The notes under the pieces: generated by a model
Databases searched by the model: none
What the model saw: only the letters and a program-made list of their open reading frames with translations
Told to the model about the DNA's origin: nothing
Translations under genes and position numbers: made by a program
Assembly: GCF_037975245.1 (NCBI RefSeq)
Contig: NC_092572.1
Location: 12,992,769 to 13,056,768, forward strand
Direction: 5' to 3'
DNA: 64,000 nucleotides
Origin: Apostichopus japonicus
Lineage: Eukaryota; Echinodermata; Holothuroidea; Aspidochirotida; Stichopodidae
In this document: positions 35,001-47,300 of the stretch, one piece after another
How the letters are laid out: every line of letters begins with the position of its first letter
Numbering within the stretch: the first letter of the stretch is position 1

Positions 35001-36735
35001 TTTGTTTTTAGATGCTATATATATCTTTCGAAAGCTTCAAAGAATTCATTATCTCTGTATGAAGTTCATAGTTTTAAGTAGTGGTTATTGACCTCCAAGC
35101 TCAGTCGGAAGTAAAATGTACTGTATGGTAAATGTCAGAGGTCAATTAGCTTGCATTTGATTCTAATGATTAAATATTTGTAACTTACCACTCAAACTGT
35201 TTTGGTTTCAGATATTAGCATCAAAGATGCAAGTCACAATCATATTAGACGATCCAGCAGGGAACAGTTACCTACAGGTAGGGTGATGTCATAATTACAG
35301 TCACTTTTCTCATATATGTGTCTGTGGGTTTTTTATAACCATACTGCAAATTTCATATGCAGCCTTGCTGCATCATGCTGCAGCCCCCCTCAGTATTCTA
35401 CTTTTGACATGATCCTCCCAATCTGAAGTTAAGTAAAGGGTTTTCTGCATGTATAATGGTGATATTTTTGTCGCTGTGTGATCATGTTACTGCTAACAGA
35501 AAGTTGAAGTTAGTGGCAGATCAAGATGCAGCGCTGCAATTAATTCTGTCTTAAAAACATTGGTTAAAGGGTGTGAAGAATCGCGCACAAAGAAACCTCT
35601 CATGCCGGTAATCTGACCTAGTTTCGAATGAGGTGTAACAGAAGTGTTAGACACCACCATCGATCCCAGAAAATACACACACTTGCTACTGTCGGTAATT
35701 AGACACTAGTGTACTGTCAATACATACAGCTACGGTCAATACCCACAACACTGCAGTGTACATAGCAGCGTGGACGTCTCAGGTCTATATAAAAGATAAC
35801 AAGGTATCACGTTTCATTACTGTCTGCATTTTGTAGCGACAAGAAGAAAACGTCATTTGCAAGCAACGGAAAGTTAACTTTTCAGAGCACGGCACAAGGT
35901 TTGGGGCGAGTCTTCAATGCCTTTAAGTCATGACGATGGCATATTTCATAGTGTTTTTGTAGTAATAAGTATTTGATGTGATTTTGATAACACATAACAT
36001 ATATTTTGATATGTTATGTAAATGATCTGTTATGCATTGATATGATTTGAAGGTAAGCTAGCTCTTTTCTATGGCCAATGCTGGTGACATTTGGCTGTGA
36101 GATAATTTCATCTGCGATTTTACGGAAAATCTGGACAGTGCAGAAAAATCTGGACAATGCAGGCAATACTGGCAATTCATTTGGAAGCCCTTGATCTTGT
36201 AAGAGAATAAAGAGAGTACATGTCTGGAAAAGTGGGGACATGTGGTAACCCGACATATCCCATGTGATTGATGCGATACATTACGATATTACATTACATA
36301 CGATATCCCATTTGCCATCCGTCCGCACATTGTCCGCAAAAGTGTAAGTTTCATCTGAGGAACCAAATGCATCACTTGTTTCGAGATTCCCCAGCTGTTA
36401 CCAACTGTCTTATGGTTTAGGAGTTTGTGACAGTTTTGCACAAATTTGTTCCTTTGACCTCCTTGGATTGTATGACCTTTGCCTTCCATCATTACAAATG
36501 ATCGTCGACTTGTTTTAGGGTTTTGCTTTTATCAAAGAAAGTCGACAGAATAAGCTTCCGTAAAGAATTGTTGGTAGTAAGTTCCAGAAAGACATTACCG
36601 TACCTCTCATATCTCTCTTGCCAGAATTTATACGCTCCCGAGCCGGACCCTGAGATGACGATAGAGGAATATGAGAGAACAGAAGAACAAAACGAAGAAC
36701 TGGGGCTGAACGACATGCGGACAGAAAACTATTAA
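29093..36735 (+). CDS. zpr1: Zinc finger protein ZPR1
   Basis: A conserved eukaryotic zinc-finger protein; animal ZPR1 associates with eEF1A and SMN complexes and moves to the nucleus on growth stimulation. The 11 coding exons are 29093-29206, 29694-29855, 30417-30507, 30787-30857, 31433-31510, 31930-32052, 32361-32535, 33285-33445, 33971-34171, 35212-35277 and 36625-36735. Every junction is AG/GT and keeps the frame, giving 450 aa (the human protein is about 460). It is built as a duplicated zinc finger plus A/B domain. Finger 1 has Cys32, Cys35, Cys61 and Cys64; finger 2 has Cys257, Cys260, Cys286 and Cys289, with identical spacing. After each finger comes a matching module ([13 protein letters not shown] / [13 protein letters not shown], then [12 protein letters not shown] / [12 protein letters not shown]). 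The C-terminus is acidic ([14 protein letters not shown]). The start is the first ATG in frame, followed by TDQPYGNVP. Confidence 0.95.
34580..34705 (+). mobile_element. tRNA-like SINE remnant in ZPR1 intron 9
   Basis: The sequence TTGTTGGTTAGGGTGTCTGC (degenerate A box) and GGCCCGGGTTAGAATCC (B box) are spaced as in a tRNA-derived head. A short unrelated body ending near TTTTCCAACTAACTAC follows. No second copy was seen in the window. Confidence 0.45.
35564..35926. mobile_element. TTAA-flanked MITE, copy 1 (ZPR1 intron 10)
   Basis: A 363-bp copy of an element also found at 37533-37898. It starts TTAA-AGGGTGTGAAGA and ends TCTTCAATGCCT-TTAA. The ends are imperfect inverted repeats (GTGTGAAGA against CATTGAAGA on the other strand). 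There is no coding capacity. Confidence 0.75.
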
Positions 36736-37532
36736 CACCAGTCGAAAATGAGACCATGTATTATATCTATGTGTTTAAAAGTTAAGGTAACCAGAAGCAA
36801 AAATTTGTTGGTTTTGGTCACCTGATTTGCAGCAGGGTGAATATAAACTTCATTGGGGCTGTATGATACTGAATTGAACTGCTATTAACTCAATTGTTAA
36901 GAGCTGTCAAAATTGTTGTAGAAAAAATCAAGTAGATTAAATACAGGGCTTGGATCCAGGCAGGGAAGCCTGGGGGGGGGGGGGGGAGGAGGTGGCGGGC
37001 TCAGTCCCACTCTTTCAAATTTGTGGGGGAATTAAAATCTTTTCCATAAATATATTGGAAAAAATTGACTCCCATAGGAGACCCCCTTAAGATACCTCCC
37101 TTAGAATGTGCAGTTTTAATGTATAAAGAATATGGAAGCTTAACATTTAACTGTAAAACACTAGTAGTCTTAGACAGTGGTATACTTGTTGTGCAGCTTT
37201 GCCAAGGAGTTGAAAATGTTGAACCATTTGTAAGAAAGAAAGATAATATATTTCATTAATTGAAATAGCTGAAATATATCACCATTTAGAATGTTTGGCT
37301 AGGAACATACTTGTTTAAAGGGTGTAACATGACCAGATATAATAATAAAGAGTGCCCGAGACCTCGGACAGATACACACCATAAATATAACTTGTTTATA
37401 TTCTTTGTATTACGTACATAAGATATTCGCCATGACAGTGACATAGGACTCATTGGATATGTTCAGGTTTACTGTTTAATATTCATGATGATCTGATCTC
37501 CATGGTTACAAGAATTACCAATTACTATCACA
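36736..37532. other. 3' flank of ZPR1
   Basis: Probable 3' UTR and intergenic DNA with a G-rich run at about 36973-36990. No gene. Confidence 0.4.
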
Positions 37533-37898
37533 TTAAAGGGTGTGAAGACACTCGCAAAAAGAAATCATCTAATGCCGGTAATCTGACCTAGTTTCAAACG
37601 AGGTGTAACAGAAGTGTTAGACACCACCATCAATCCCAGAAAATACACACACAGCTTGCTACCGTCGGTAATTAGACACTAGTGTTCAGTCAGTACATAC
37701 AGCTGCGGTCAATACCCACAGCTGTGTACAAATGATACAGCCATGGACATCTCAGGTCTAGCTAAAGATAACAAGGTATCACGTTTAATTACTGTCTGCA
37801 TTTTGTAGCAACAAGAGAAAAACTTCACTTGCAAGCAACGGAAAGTTAACTTTTTCAGAGCGCGGCATGCGGTTTGGGGCGGGTCTTCAATGCCTTAA
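37533..37898. mobile_element. TTAA-flanked MITE, copy 2
   Basis: A 366-bp sequence, nearly colinear with 35564-35926 throughout. It is bounded by TTAA on both sides and has the same terminal words. The TTAA duplications resemble those of piggyBac-type transposition. Confidence 0.75.
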
Positions 37899-39529
37899 AT
37901 GGAAGAGACTTAGTTAGAAAATTGTATGAATTTACCAGTATTTTTTCTCTATCGATGGTCCTGACCTTTCTTAGATGTCATGTGTTCGATAAATTATTCT
38001 ATGTACAAACTAGAATCTGTTATTGGACTCTGTGGTGTAGTGAATGACTCAGTTTAGAAAAATTCCTTTCATATAAGAGTTCACAGAATGGTATGGTTGA
38101 ACTTTCCCTAAATTACAAATATATTTTTGTCATGAGTGGAGAAATTGAATTGGACGGGAGGGGTACAAATTATTAAAAAGAGGAACACCATTCCCAGCTT
38201 TCATTCCTTTGAAAATGTCCGTGGATCAAGGCTCGGATATTTTTCTTGTGCCCAGACCCTGTCGCAGCACTACCACTGACCATTTTGGGATGGGGTGGGT
38301 ATTGGGGGTGGGGGGAGGTAGCAGCGAAATTCAACATATGTCCCTAGGAGAAAATGCATAATTAACTTTAACAAAAAAATTAGAAAGGAGATAACAACAG
38401 TTTTTAGATTAAGTTTCGTAGTTTCTTCAACTTCCCTTGGAATATAATATTTGTTTTGTACAAATACAATTTTGATCAGAAAATTTTGACAAGGAAATTT
38501 TCGTTGTCATCATAAATAACAAAAAGTGAACACTCGCTAAACTCTGCAAAATGATATGCAAATGAGCGAGAGAGAGAGAGTGTCAAAAATTACAAAGATC
38601 AAGAGTAAACTAAGGACGTAATGAATATTAACGAGTTATGGTAATTAAACACAAATGTAAAATGTACTCCAGATTTTGGAAGTTAAGCAGCTTAAATAGT
38701 GATTATTTACATATATATACAGATTCTGTATAGGTAACTGTACATCTTGTTATTCACAAATCACAAAAGAGAAAGAAAAAGAAAAAAAACATATTTACAA
38801 GTCTGCATAAATTTTTCTTAGAATACAAACAGGTTAAGGCTGGCATTGCTGCCAACTATTGAACCAGGTATAATGGAGGTAAACTTGGAAATTAAATGTG
38901 AAAAATGAACATTTATCATCCGTTTTGTTGTCACACATGAGGGGGGCAGGTTCAAACACCGAGGTTAATCGAGTATGTCAAGACAAATATTTGCCACGGA
39001 AAGCTTCCCTAGTATTCGACGCGACGCTAAATGCATTGTGAATACCTTACAGTCTGAGAAAAATGTCTAATTCTCATTTCTTCACTGTCAACTATGTACG
39101 GTAGTGTCCTACTGCCACATAAAAACTCATTTCAAATATCCAAAATGAATAATAAAAAAAGAGAAGATATTTTTCTTTGATTTTTAAATATCTGTAAAAT
39201 ATAATGGCAGCAATACGCTTCGCTATCTATCGGTGAACTCATTCCAAGAGAAATCACTTTCTGGTGTATCGTAAATTGTCGGTGATGGTGACTTATACCT
39301 AAGATCCGTATAGAGGAAGGATTGCCAAATACTGAACTCTTTAAAATGTCCTGGCATGCTAAACTTTTAGCCACTAGACTTTGTCAAAGAACAGGAATAT
39401 GTCTCTACTTCCTATTTTGTGTCTATGCTCAGAAGAAACAAAGTGACCTGGACTTGAGAATAAACCTTAAGACAGGATGGACTAACCGCGGTTATACTTA
39501 TTACCGTTCTTTGCCTGTACTTTCCAGAG

Positions 39530-39765
39530 TTCGTAACATATCACTTGAGTTCGTAACATATCACTTGAGTTTCTAACATATCACTTGAGTTTCTAACATA
39601 TCACTTGAGTTCGTAACATCACTTGAGTTTGTAACATATCACTTGAGTTTGTGACATATCACTTGAGTTCGTAACATATCACTTGAGTTCGTAACATATC
39701 ACTTGAGTTCGTAACATATCACTTGAGTTCGTAACTATCACATGAGTTCGTAACATATCACTTGC
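39530..39765. repeat. 20-bp minisatellite, about 12 copies
   Basis: Unit TTCGTAACATATCACTTGAG repeated head to tail. Variants are TTTCTAAC and TTTGTAAC at the 5' edge, and two units have small deletions (near 39617 and 39735). There are no spacers, so it is not a CRISPR-like array. Confidence 0.93.
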
Positions 39766-41439
39766 CTCACATTATGAGAACCAGTTATTTCCCTAACTCA
39801 AGTGGTGTCACATCAAATATGTATTGATCTCTTTGAGGAAAAAAAAACTTTTATGATTTGGTTCCAATCCACTTTGGAAATTTGATGACTTGAGTCATGA
39901 CTTGTTACAGAACTCGTTCTTTGGTCATAAATTTAACTTGTTACTGAGGGCTTCGGAGAATTCTAGCACAAAAAATTTCTTTGCCTAGTGAGAACTTTTA
40001 CAAGGAAGCTTGACATAACTGTGGATATGCCAAGGTCAGACGACGCATCACATATAGAGAACATCGAGAATTGTTTTAAAGAAAAATAAACACTTTTTTA
40101 ACAAAATTATTTTGTAAAGGTAATAATATGTATTTAAATAATTAAGTATATTCCAAAAATCTGTAATAAGTCAGATCAAATTAAAAAAGTCATAGTTTAG
40201 AATAAATTGTGACTAACATACAACTGACCATATTCTGATTTTTTAATGTCATCCACAAAAGTTAACTTTGGAATTAATACAGGTGTGGTGTGAGGTACAG
40301 ACAAAAACAGCCTCTCATTGATGCTGAGGGTATCCTAACAAGGCTGATTTCTGTTGTATATCTAAATCCTCCAAGGAGGTCACACGGTATATTAATAGCT
40401 CTTAATACCAAGGTCCGCAGTTAATCTATAAGCCGGTATGCTGTCACATTAACAACCTCAAAATGTTGAACCACAAGATACTTGATAAAGGGTTGATCCG
40501 AAGCATATGCTATACACAGAGTCTGTCTATAATCAGAAAACACTGTATTACATGTGTAAAAAAATTATCTTTCCTCAGCACAAATTTTTTTTTAAAAAAA
40601 GTAAAAAATAAAAAGTAACACGTTCCAAAAATATCTTGATAACAACAATGAGAAGATGCATTACACAAATGGCAGTGCTTAAAGTGACTCTTTGACTCTG
40701 TAATAGCAACTAGTCTCATTGGAGGCTGCTATACTGCTGCAGGCACCAAGCCTATCACACATTCCCTTTAAACCTGCAGACAATTTACTTAAAGAGCTGT
40801 GAGAGACAGAATCAACAAATACTGGAAAATTATCATCATTCAAACATACACACAAAAATATATAATACTGGCAGACTCTTTTAACTTCTTCTAGTTTTAC
40901 AATTTATTTTATACAGTTTCTCCTTTGACTTTTGTAGCTCTATGTTTAGCGAAGAAATATTTCAATCTTTGAAAATATGCCCCATACATTTAATAAGACA
41001 ATTGCTGGGATAGTTTTGTATCTACTTATCGCTGGTAACGAAGATATCATAGTAAACACGCACGGTAGACAAGCTTGTCCAATGAAAGATTTATTACACC
41101 ATGAAATAGGAAAAAAAACAAAGGCATCTTTGTCTTAAAATTAGGGGTTCCATATTGTGGTGAGACTTTTGATGATCCTACTACACAAACAGAACACAAA
41201 TGGATCTCATAATTCAATGGAACATCATAGGATCCTTCCAAATCAGGAAAAAAAAAACATTTTGCAAAGGCATGATACTTTATTACTAAATTCTGAAAAT
41301 ATACCATTCTCTATCAGTTCTTGCAATATATATTGATCTATAGATTATTTTACGAATACATAATCAGTTCATACACCATGAATATTTATACTAGTCGGGT
41401 CTATTTTCAGTTTCTATTATTTTGTCTTCAAACCCCCTA

Positions 41440-41560
41440 TCCCCTTCCTCCATGTCCCTACCCCCTCCCTCCCTCCATGCCCCACCCCCTCCCTCCATGC
41501 CCCCACCCCCTCCATGCCCCCTACCCCTCTCTCCATGCCCCCTATCCCTCATTCTCTCAC
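41440..41560. repeat. C-rich short tandem repeat
   Basis: Irregular repeats of CCCTCCCTCCATGCCCC-type units of about 18-25 bp. Frames across it are Pro/Leu-rich shadows. Confidence 0.75.
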
Positions 41561-43449
41561 AACTATGTAATGTCATAACATGTTTAACATTTTCTGCAAA
41601 TAGAACAGATCTTTTCAAAGGGTTGGAACCAGAATTGAGCCTTACTTTCCTTCAAACATTGCACTACTCCCATAGCCAGCAATCCAACCCATGACGACAC
41701 ATTGTCATTTCGTTTTTCTGATTACAGTGCATATTTTAACCAGAGCAGCTCAAATGATGTCTTTCGGAATGACTGTGGGCGAGACTTTCAGACAACTGCA
41801 GAACATGTGTTCTGTTTACGATACCAGAGTGTCCGATTACAAATCTTGTGACTCCAGTCATTAATGATTTCATAAATATTTTTGTATACATTTCATAAAA
41901 AGAAAATTGTCAGAAAATGACATTCACATGATAACGTTGATAACCTTTGCTTGTTTCAACCAAGTGAACCCAATTTAAAACAATATAATTTATAATTGTC
42001 ACAGATCATTCCCCAAATCAGGGGAAATTGACACTGCATTGGTTGAAAGAAAAATCTGCATGAGTTCATTAAAACTCATCATCTAAATGACATCTCACTC
42101 CTTCCTCAACCCTGAGAGGGAAATTAAGAGAGAGGGAGGGAGGGAGGGAGGGAGGGAGGGGGTTTTGCAAACCTGGCAAACATGTTACTTACATACAATC
42201 TGAAAGAACATTGGCAAACTGCCTTCATCACACACACACCAAACTTCTTTAAAAATGACTCAAATCTAACCATCAGGTATTGTTGACTTCTGACAGATCT
42301 GTCATGAACAACTCCCCCCAGCACCCCCGCCCACCCACCCCCAACAGTTCAGAAACGTCTTGCTTCGTTTGGGAGTTATTCTAGTTTAAAAGTCATGTCT
42401 GGGAGCTGCCATTTGTAAATCTGTGATGTCACAGTGCCACTAGGTTCAGGGAACCTCTTTAAGTTTTTCTTTTCTTTGAATATTTTCAAGGTAAAATGCC
42501 AGCAGGGTTGACATTAACACCTGCCATATTATATTAACACCTGCCACCTGTCATGTTTATACTTGATAAAGTCTTTTGCCATTGTGTGTGAAGGATCATT
42601 CAATCTGTTATTTCTGCTAAATGGAACCAGATTTTCCTTAGGTGTTTGCAATTTATATCTACAACAGAGATCATTGATGATTGGTTGGGTTTGTGTCTCC
42701 TTTAAAGCAGCTTTCCCGAGCTGAATTTTTTTGGGGTCAATTTTTCAGTTTTTTTTTATACAATGCCATGTTTAATCCTATCACAGAGCAATGCAACAGC
42801 TGGACTATCCAGGTTTTATTTTGTACATTCATAACTCTGAGCTGATTGCGCTGGATTCTATCTAATATGGAAGAGTTTTGGGAAAGGGGGAGGGGGGGGG
42901 GGTGAGGGCATAAAACTTTCAAACTTTATCAAATGAAGTTGGCCTTAAAATGGAAACAGGCTTTCAGCTGCTAAAATATTTAAAGTTACTTCTTGGAAGT
43001 CTGAACAAACTCAATAAGGCACAAACCTAGCATATTGATTATAACACGTCTATCAATCACAACCAACCTCTTCCGTACAGTATCACGGTTTCCTCACACC
43101 CCACTCACACCCCTTTCTAAACTGTCAGAACCCCTAACCTTATTCTCCAGATGTGATGGCAAAAACAAAACTGCCAGAAACATCTGTTAACATTATATTT
43201 AACTATTGTCTGATATCCTACACAAAACATATGACAAATAATGGATTAGATGGTTGAATCTTAAATAATTAAAGTCATAATATCAAAGTACATATCACCT
43301 CCCCCCCCCCCCCCCCCTTTGTAGCATACTACCAGAAATACTACCAGAAATTCACAGAAACTCGTCATTAAAGGATAACTTGTAGGAAGAATTTTGTCTT
43401 GATATGTTATAGATAAAAAATTAAAAACATAAAAAAGAAAGGGGGAAAT

Positions 43450-43850
43450 GTTGAACTGTTTAAAGTGTCATTCCCCCCAAACTTAAAGGTTTTATAGAAT
43501 TACAACCTGGTCTGTTGGAAGTAGTTGTTAGCGGTCTATAACATACCAAAATCACTTTTGCACCTCAACTATTTAAAAGGGTCATTTCTCAATTTTATTT
43601 GGTAGTGCCAGTAACATTTCTTGAGCAAGTCCCCACCCATCCTTTAAGGCTAACCGGATGATGATAACAGTTCCTTAGTGCAGTATTAATAGACTACATA
43701 GTCCAGTCACTTAACCTGATGAACCTCAACTGTTTAAAGGATCATTTCCCCCCCCCCCCCAAAAAAAAAATTCAAAGTGTTATATAAATACAACCTGGAC
43801 TGCTGGAAGTAGTTGTTAGCATTCTACAACATATCAAGTTTAATTTTGTG
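43450..43850. repeat. Direct repeat of ~110 bp, two diverged copies
   Basis: Copy 1 (about 43455-43560) and copy 2 (about 43730-43840) share ACTGTTTAAAG, TACAACCTGG, GGAAGTAGTTGTTAGC and CTA(T/C)AACATA in the same order. Confidence 0.65.
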
Positions 43851-44367
43851 CTGTAAGTTAGATCTGTAGGTTTATTGAATATCTATAACATTATACTTAA
43901 TTACGCTACAGGCTAACTGGGTAACAACATATGAAGTGGCATATTGCTAATGCACAAAGAGGTACATCCATAAAACTGAAATATATTCAGAACCTGAAGA
44001 TTCTGGTAACCTTACATCACAATGATTTGAGCAACTATTAGTACTAGCTGATATTTCAGGCAAGTCCAAGAACAAAGTTGGACAAACTTAAAATTGTCTT
44101 CCTTTCGTTAACAAATTGACAAGACATTCTGCCGTACATTTGAACGGATATGCTGTGCTAGGGTGAGTATTGCCATTTTTGTCTAGTGGTAAATTTACAA
44201 AAAAGAAAGAATTCCACCAGATATGACTTTACTGCAAGATATGGCAAAACTCAAGCTGCGGCTGCCGGTTTGAGGTAATTAGAGAATGCTTGAAGAGTTG
44301 CGGACACATTTTCAACAGATGTCTATTAATCTAGATGCCATTTGCTATATCAAACTTCTGTGTTACT

Positions 44368-47300
44368 TTAATATGGTGGCATACCAGGTACAAAAGGGTG
44401 GGTTGGTACCCCCATAGTGGCAACTCCCATTGGGAAGTTACCCCTGCCTTCAACCGAAGGATTTTGACTAAATAGGTGATCCAGTCTCATAGCCGTGTTA
44501 CCAAGCTGTTGGTTTCTGTGCCTCTGGTTTACCCCTCCTCGGGTCAACGCCTCATCCGCTGGAGACTGGAGAGGGTTTCCAAGGTGCATGGCTGGGTGTA
44601 GAGTGTGGTTGAGGGACGAGCTAGGATTTGCATGGCCCTGCGAGGAACTGACAGGGACGTCGTTGAAAATGTTACTGAAATTAAAATGTCCCGTCGAGTT
44701 GCCCACGTGACTCACGTGTCCGTGCTTGACGGTTGAAAGACCAGAGTTGTGGGCAGGATGGTCGGGGAAAACTGAATAGTTGTGCGGCACATTCAGAGGT
44801 AACGAATTTGACCTCGAAGATGTGAACATACTCTCAAATGAAATCTCCGGTTCCCTCGTTGAGTTTCCCTTCCCGGGGTATGGAGGACTTGTCAATATTG
44901 GATTTCGGACCGGAAGTGAAGGCAGATAAGTTGGAAGTTCATTGGGCCTGAGGTGCCTGGTGGGAGACAAACTTGATATTAGGCCACCGTTTCCCGGGTT
45001 GGAAGAGACGTCGTTTTGGCTGAATCCACTGGGTACCGATGGGGATGGCATATCTGAGATGAATGTTGTGGGCTGGGAGGTACGGTCGGGATGTCTAGCA
45101 TTACTCCGACTCGATCCCTGGCTCATTGGACTGACGCCCTGGTTGGACCATGACTGCCCAACATCACCAATTTCAGGATTCCTATCTGGTCCTAGCATCG
45201 TCTTTGACTTCTTCGGAGGAACTTGCTCCCCTCTAGGTAGGGTGTAAGCGGGCTGCATACCGGACACATTGGGATGACCCGAGAACCCTTGCACGCCTTG
45301 TTGATACCTGAATGGCCTCTCACCAGGCCCAGACGACTGCTGGTCAGCAGTAGGCATCATAGGTGAGCCATAGGGGCCGGTCGCTGTCTCTGGGCTTCCC
45401 ATGTGGTTCCTATCGGACATCGGGCTTCCTCGGAAGAGATCTGAATCCTTCTGGTGTCTCTTTGGGTGGCCAGGTTGCATTGCTAACTGATTGCTAGGTC
45501 TCTTCACACCCATGGAACTGGGCTGAGAAGCAGGTCTCGTTGATGTTTGAGGAGTAGATATCCTCTGGGTTACTTGACTGAGCTGCCTGTTCAAATTTGC
45601 GCTCATATGGCTCTGCTGTCCATACGGGCTCGACACAGGCACCTGTTCGAATGGTGAGGCTCGCATCGTTTGCATAGATGATTGCTTGCCCAGGGCAGGA
45701 GTTTGCTCAGGCTGGAGACTATCGACCATGTTTTCGGACAGATCGGACTGATCCTTATCGAAAAAGAAATCTAAGCTATCGGGACTCTGGAAAATATCTC
45801 CTGCACTGCTCTGGTCTCTCTCTTGGGCAGCAGTCAAGGCTGGTGCATTGCTGTCCATAGGAGATACCTTAGAGAAAGGTGACTGGAGAGAAGCCTTGGT
45901 CACAAATGGTTTTGTGCTGGCCTGAGATGTGTCTGACGAAAATATTGTGGCGTTGTATTGAGAGAAGGGAGTGCTCAGAGCCTCTGAGACCTGAATATGA
46001 TGTGCCTGCGTGTTAGGGTAAGCAGGTAGTGTCTGAAGGGAGCTGGTAAGGGCACTTTCTAAGGTAGATTGTACTGGTTGGTTAGTGTCCTTTCCACCAC
46101 CCAAATCTGTGGTACTTTTGACAAGGTTCTGTTGAGGCGGTGCAGGTACTGTTTGCGGTGCTTTCCTTTTCCCCTTCTGACTAAATTCTGCCAGCCCTGA
46201 CAAAGTTTGATCAGTCAGAGGAATACTTTTGGGTGCTCTGGATGTTGTCTGTGGTTTCTCACTCAAAGGTTCCTTCAGCTCCCTGATTATCGTCACCTCT
46301 TCCAGGGACGGATCGTTCCTAGGTTTCTCGTTGGCTTTGGAAAAGGAAGGATTCCACAGATTCCACGGCCCTCCATCTCCCTGTTGAGGATTTGTCTTCC
46401 CAACCTTTGCCTCTTTGCCACCTGCGGCACCCGTGGTCTTTTCCTGCCGTTTTCTTTTATAGCTCTGCGCTGAACTCTGTGCCATGCTTTGAACATTAAA
46501 CGGTGTCGGGTTTCGTTGTGTCTTTCCCATGTTGTCTTTAGCGGCCTTTTCCTCCTCTTCATCGGCGAGCCAGGGGAATTTGTTGACCAGTTCTTTATCC
46601 AGTGCTCGATGGCCTACGAGATCACCGTCCTCCTCTCCCTCGATCACTACTTCAGGTTTCTTTTGAGGAGGCTTTGGGACATCTTTGACAAGTTTTGCTT
46701 TCTCTTTCTCTCTCGCCCATTTCTCTTCTTTCTCCGATTCGAGCTTATCAAACGAAGTCAGGGTGCGATGGATGTTAGCTTTTGTGAAAGACTTGTTGGG
46801 AGGTGGTTTTTCTAGAGCTCTCATTGGAGTGCCACCGGACGCTTGAGGGATAAAATTCCTCCCTGCTGTCGGTAAAACACCCGCACTGCTAACTGACACA
46901 CCCAAGGGCTCAAATGGAACTGTCTCTACTGGGCCCTTGGCAGGAGCTTCACTGGCTGACTTCTGGGAAGGAGCGCTGGAGTAAAAGTTGAAATTAGGAC
47001 GTGAAAGCTGGGGTTCTGTGGTCCCTACGGGCTTGTATAAATTGGACAAGTTCACAGGAGGAGGCTGAGGTACAGAATGGCTACTAGAGATGGCACTGTC
47101 AAATACTTGTGACTCTGAATGTCTCGGATAGCCACTCACATTACCGTAAGACATTATATTCTGATTCTGAGAATGATCGGAGGTGTTTGTCCTCTGAGGA
47201 AGGACACTGGCCACGTTTCCAAGGCTTTGAGATGATGCGGCGGTAGATTGAGTCAACCAGGGCTGCGAGAGGATATCAAACACCTGCGAGGAATCTCTGC

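Larger units (their letters stand above)
37899..44367. other. Gene-free region, 3' side of the USF3-like gene
   Basis: No exon or RNA gene identified. The part next to 44367 is expected to hold the 3' UTR of the minus-strand USF3-like gene. It contains a minisatellite (39530-39765), a C-rich repeat (41440-41560), an (AGGG)n run (about 42128-42160), several long C or G homopolymers, and a short sequence present twice (43450-43560 and 43730-43850). Confidence 0.45.

Noticed and set aside
39530-39765. CRISPR-like direct repeats
   Set aside because: The 20-bp units are directly contiguous, without spacers, in an animal genome; this is a minisatellite.
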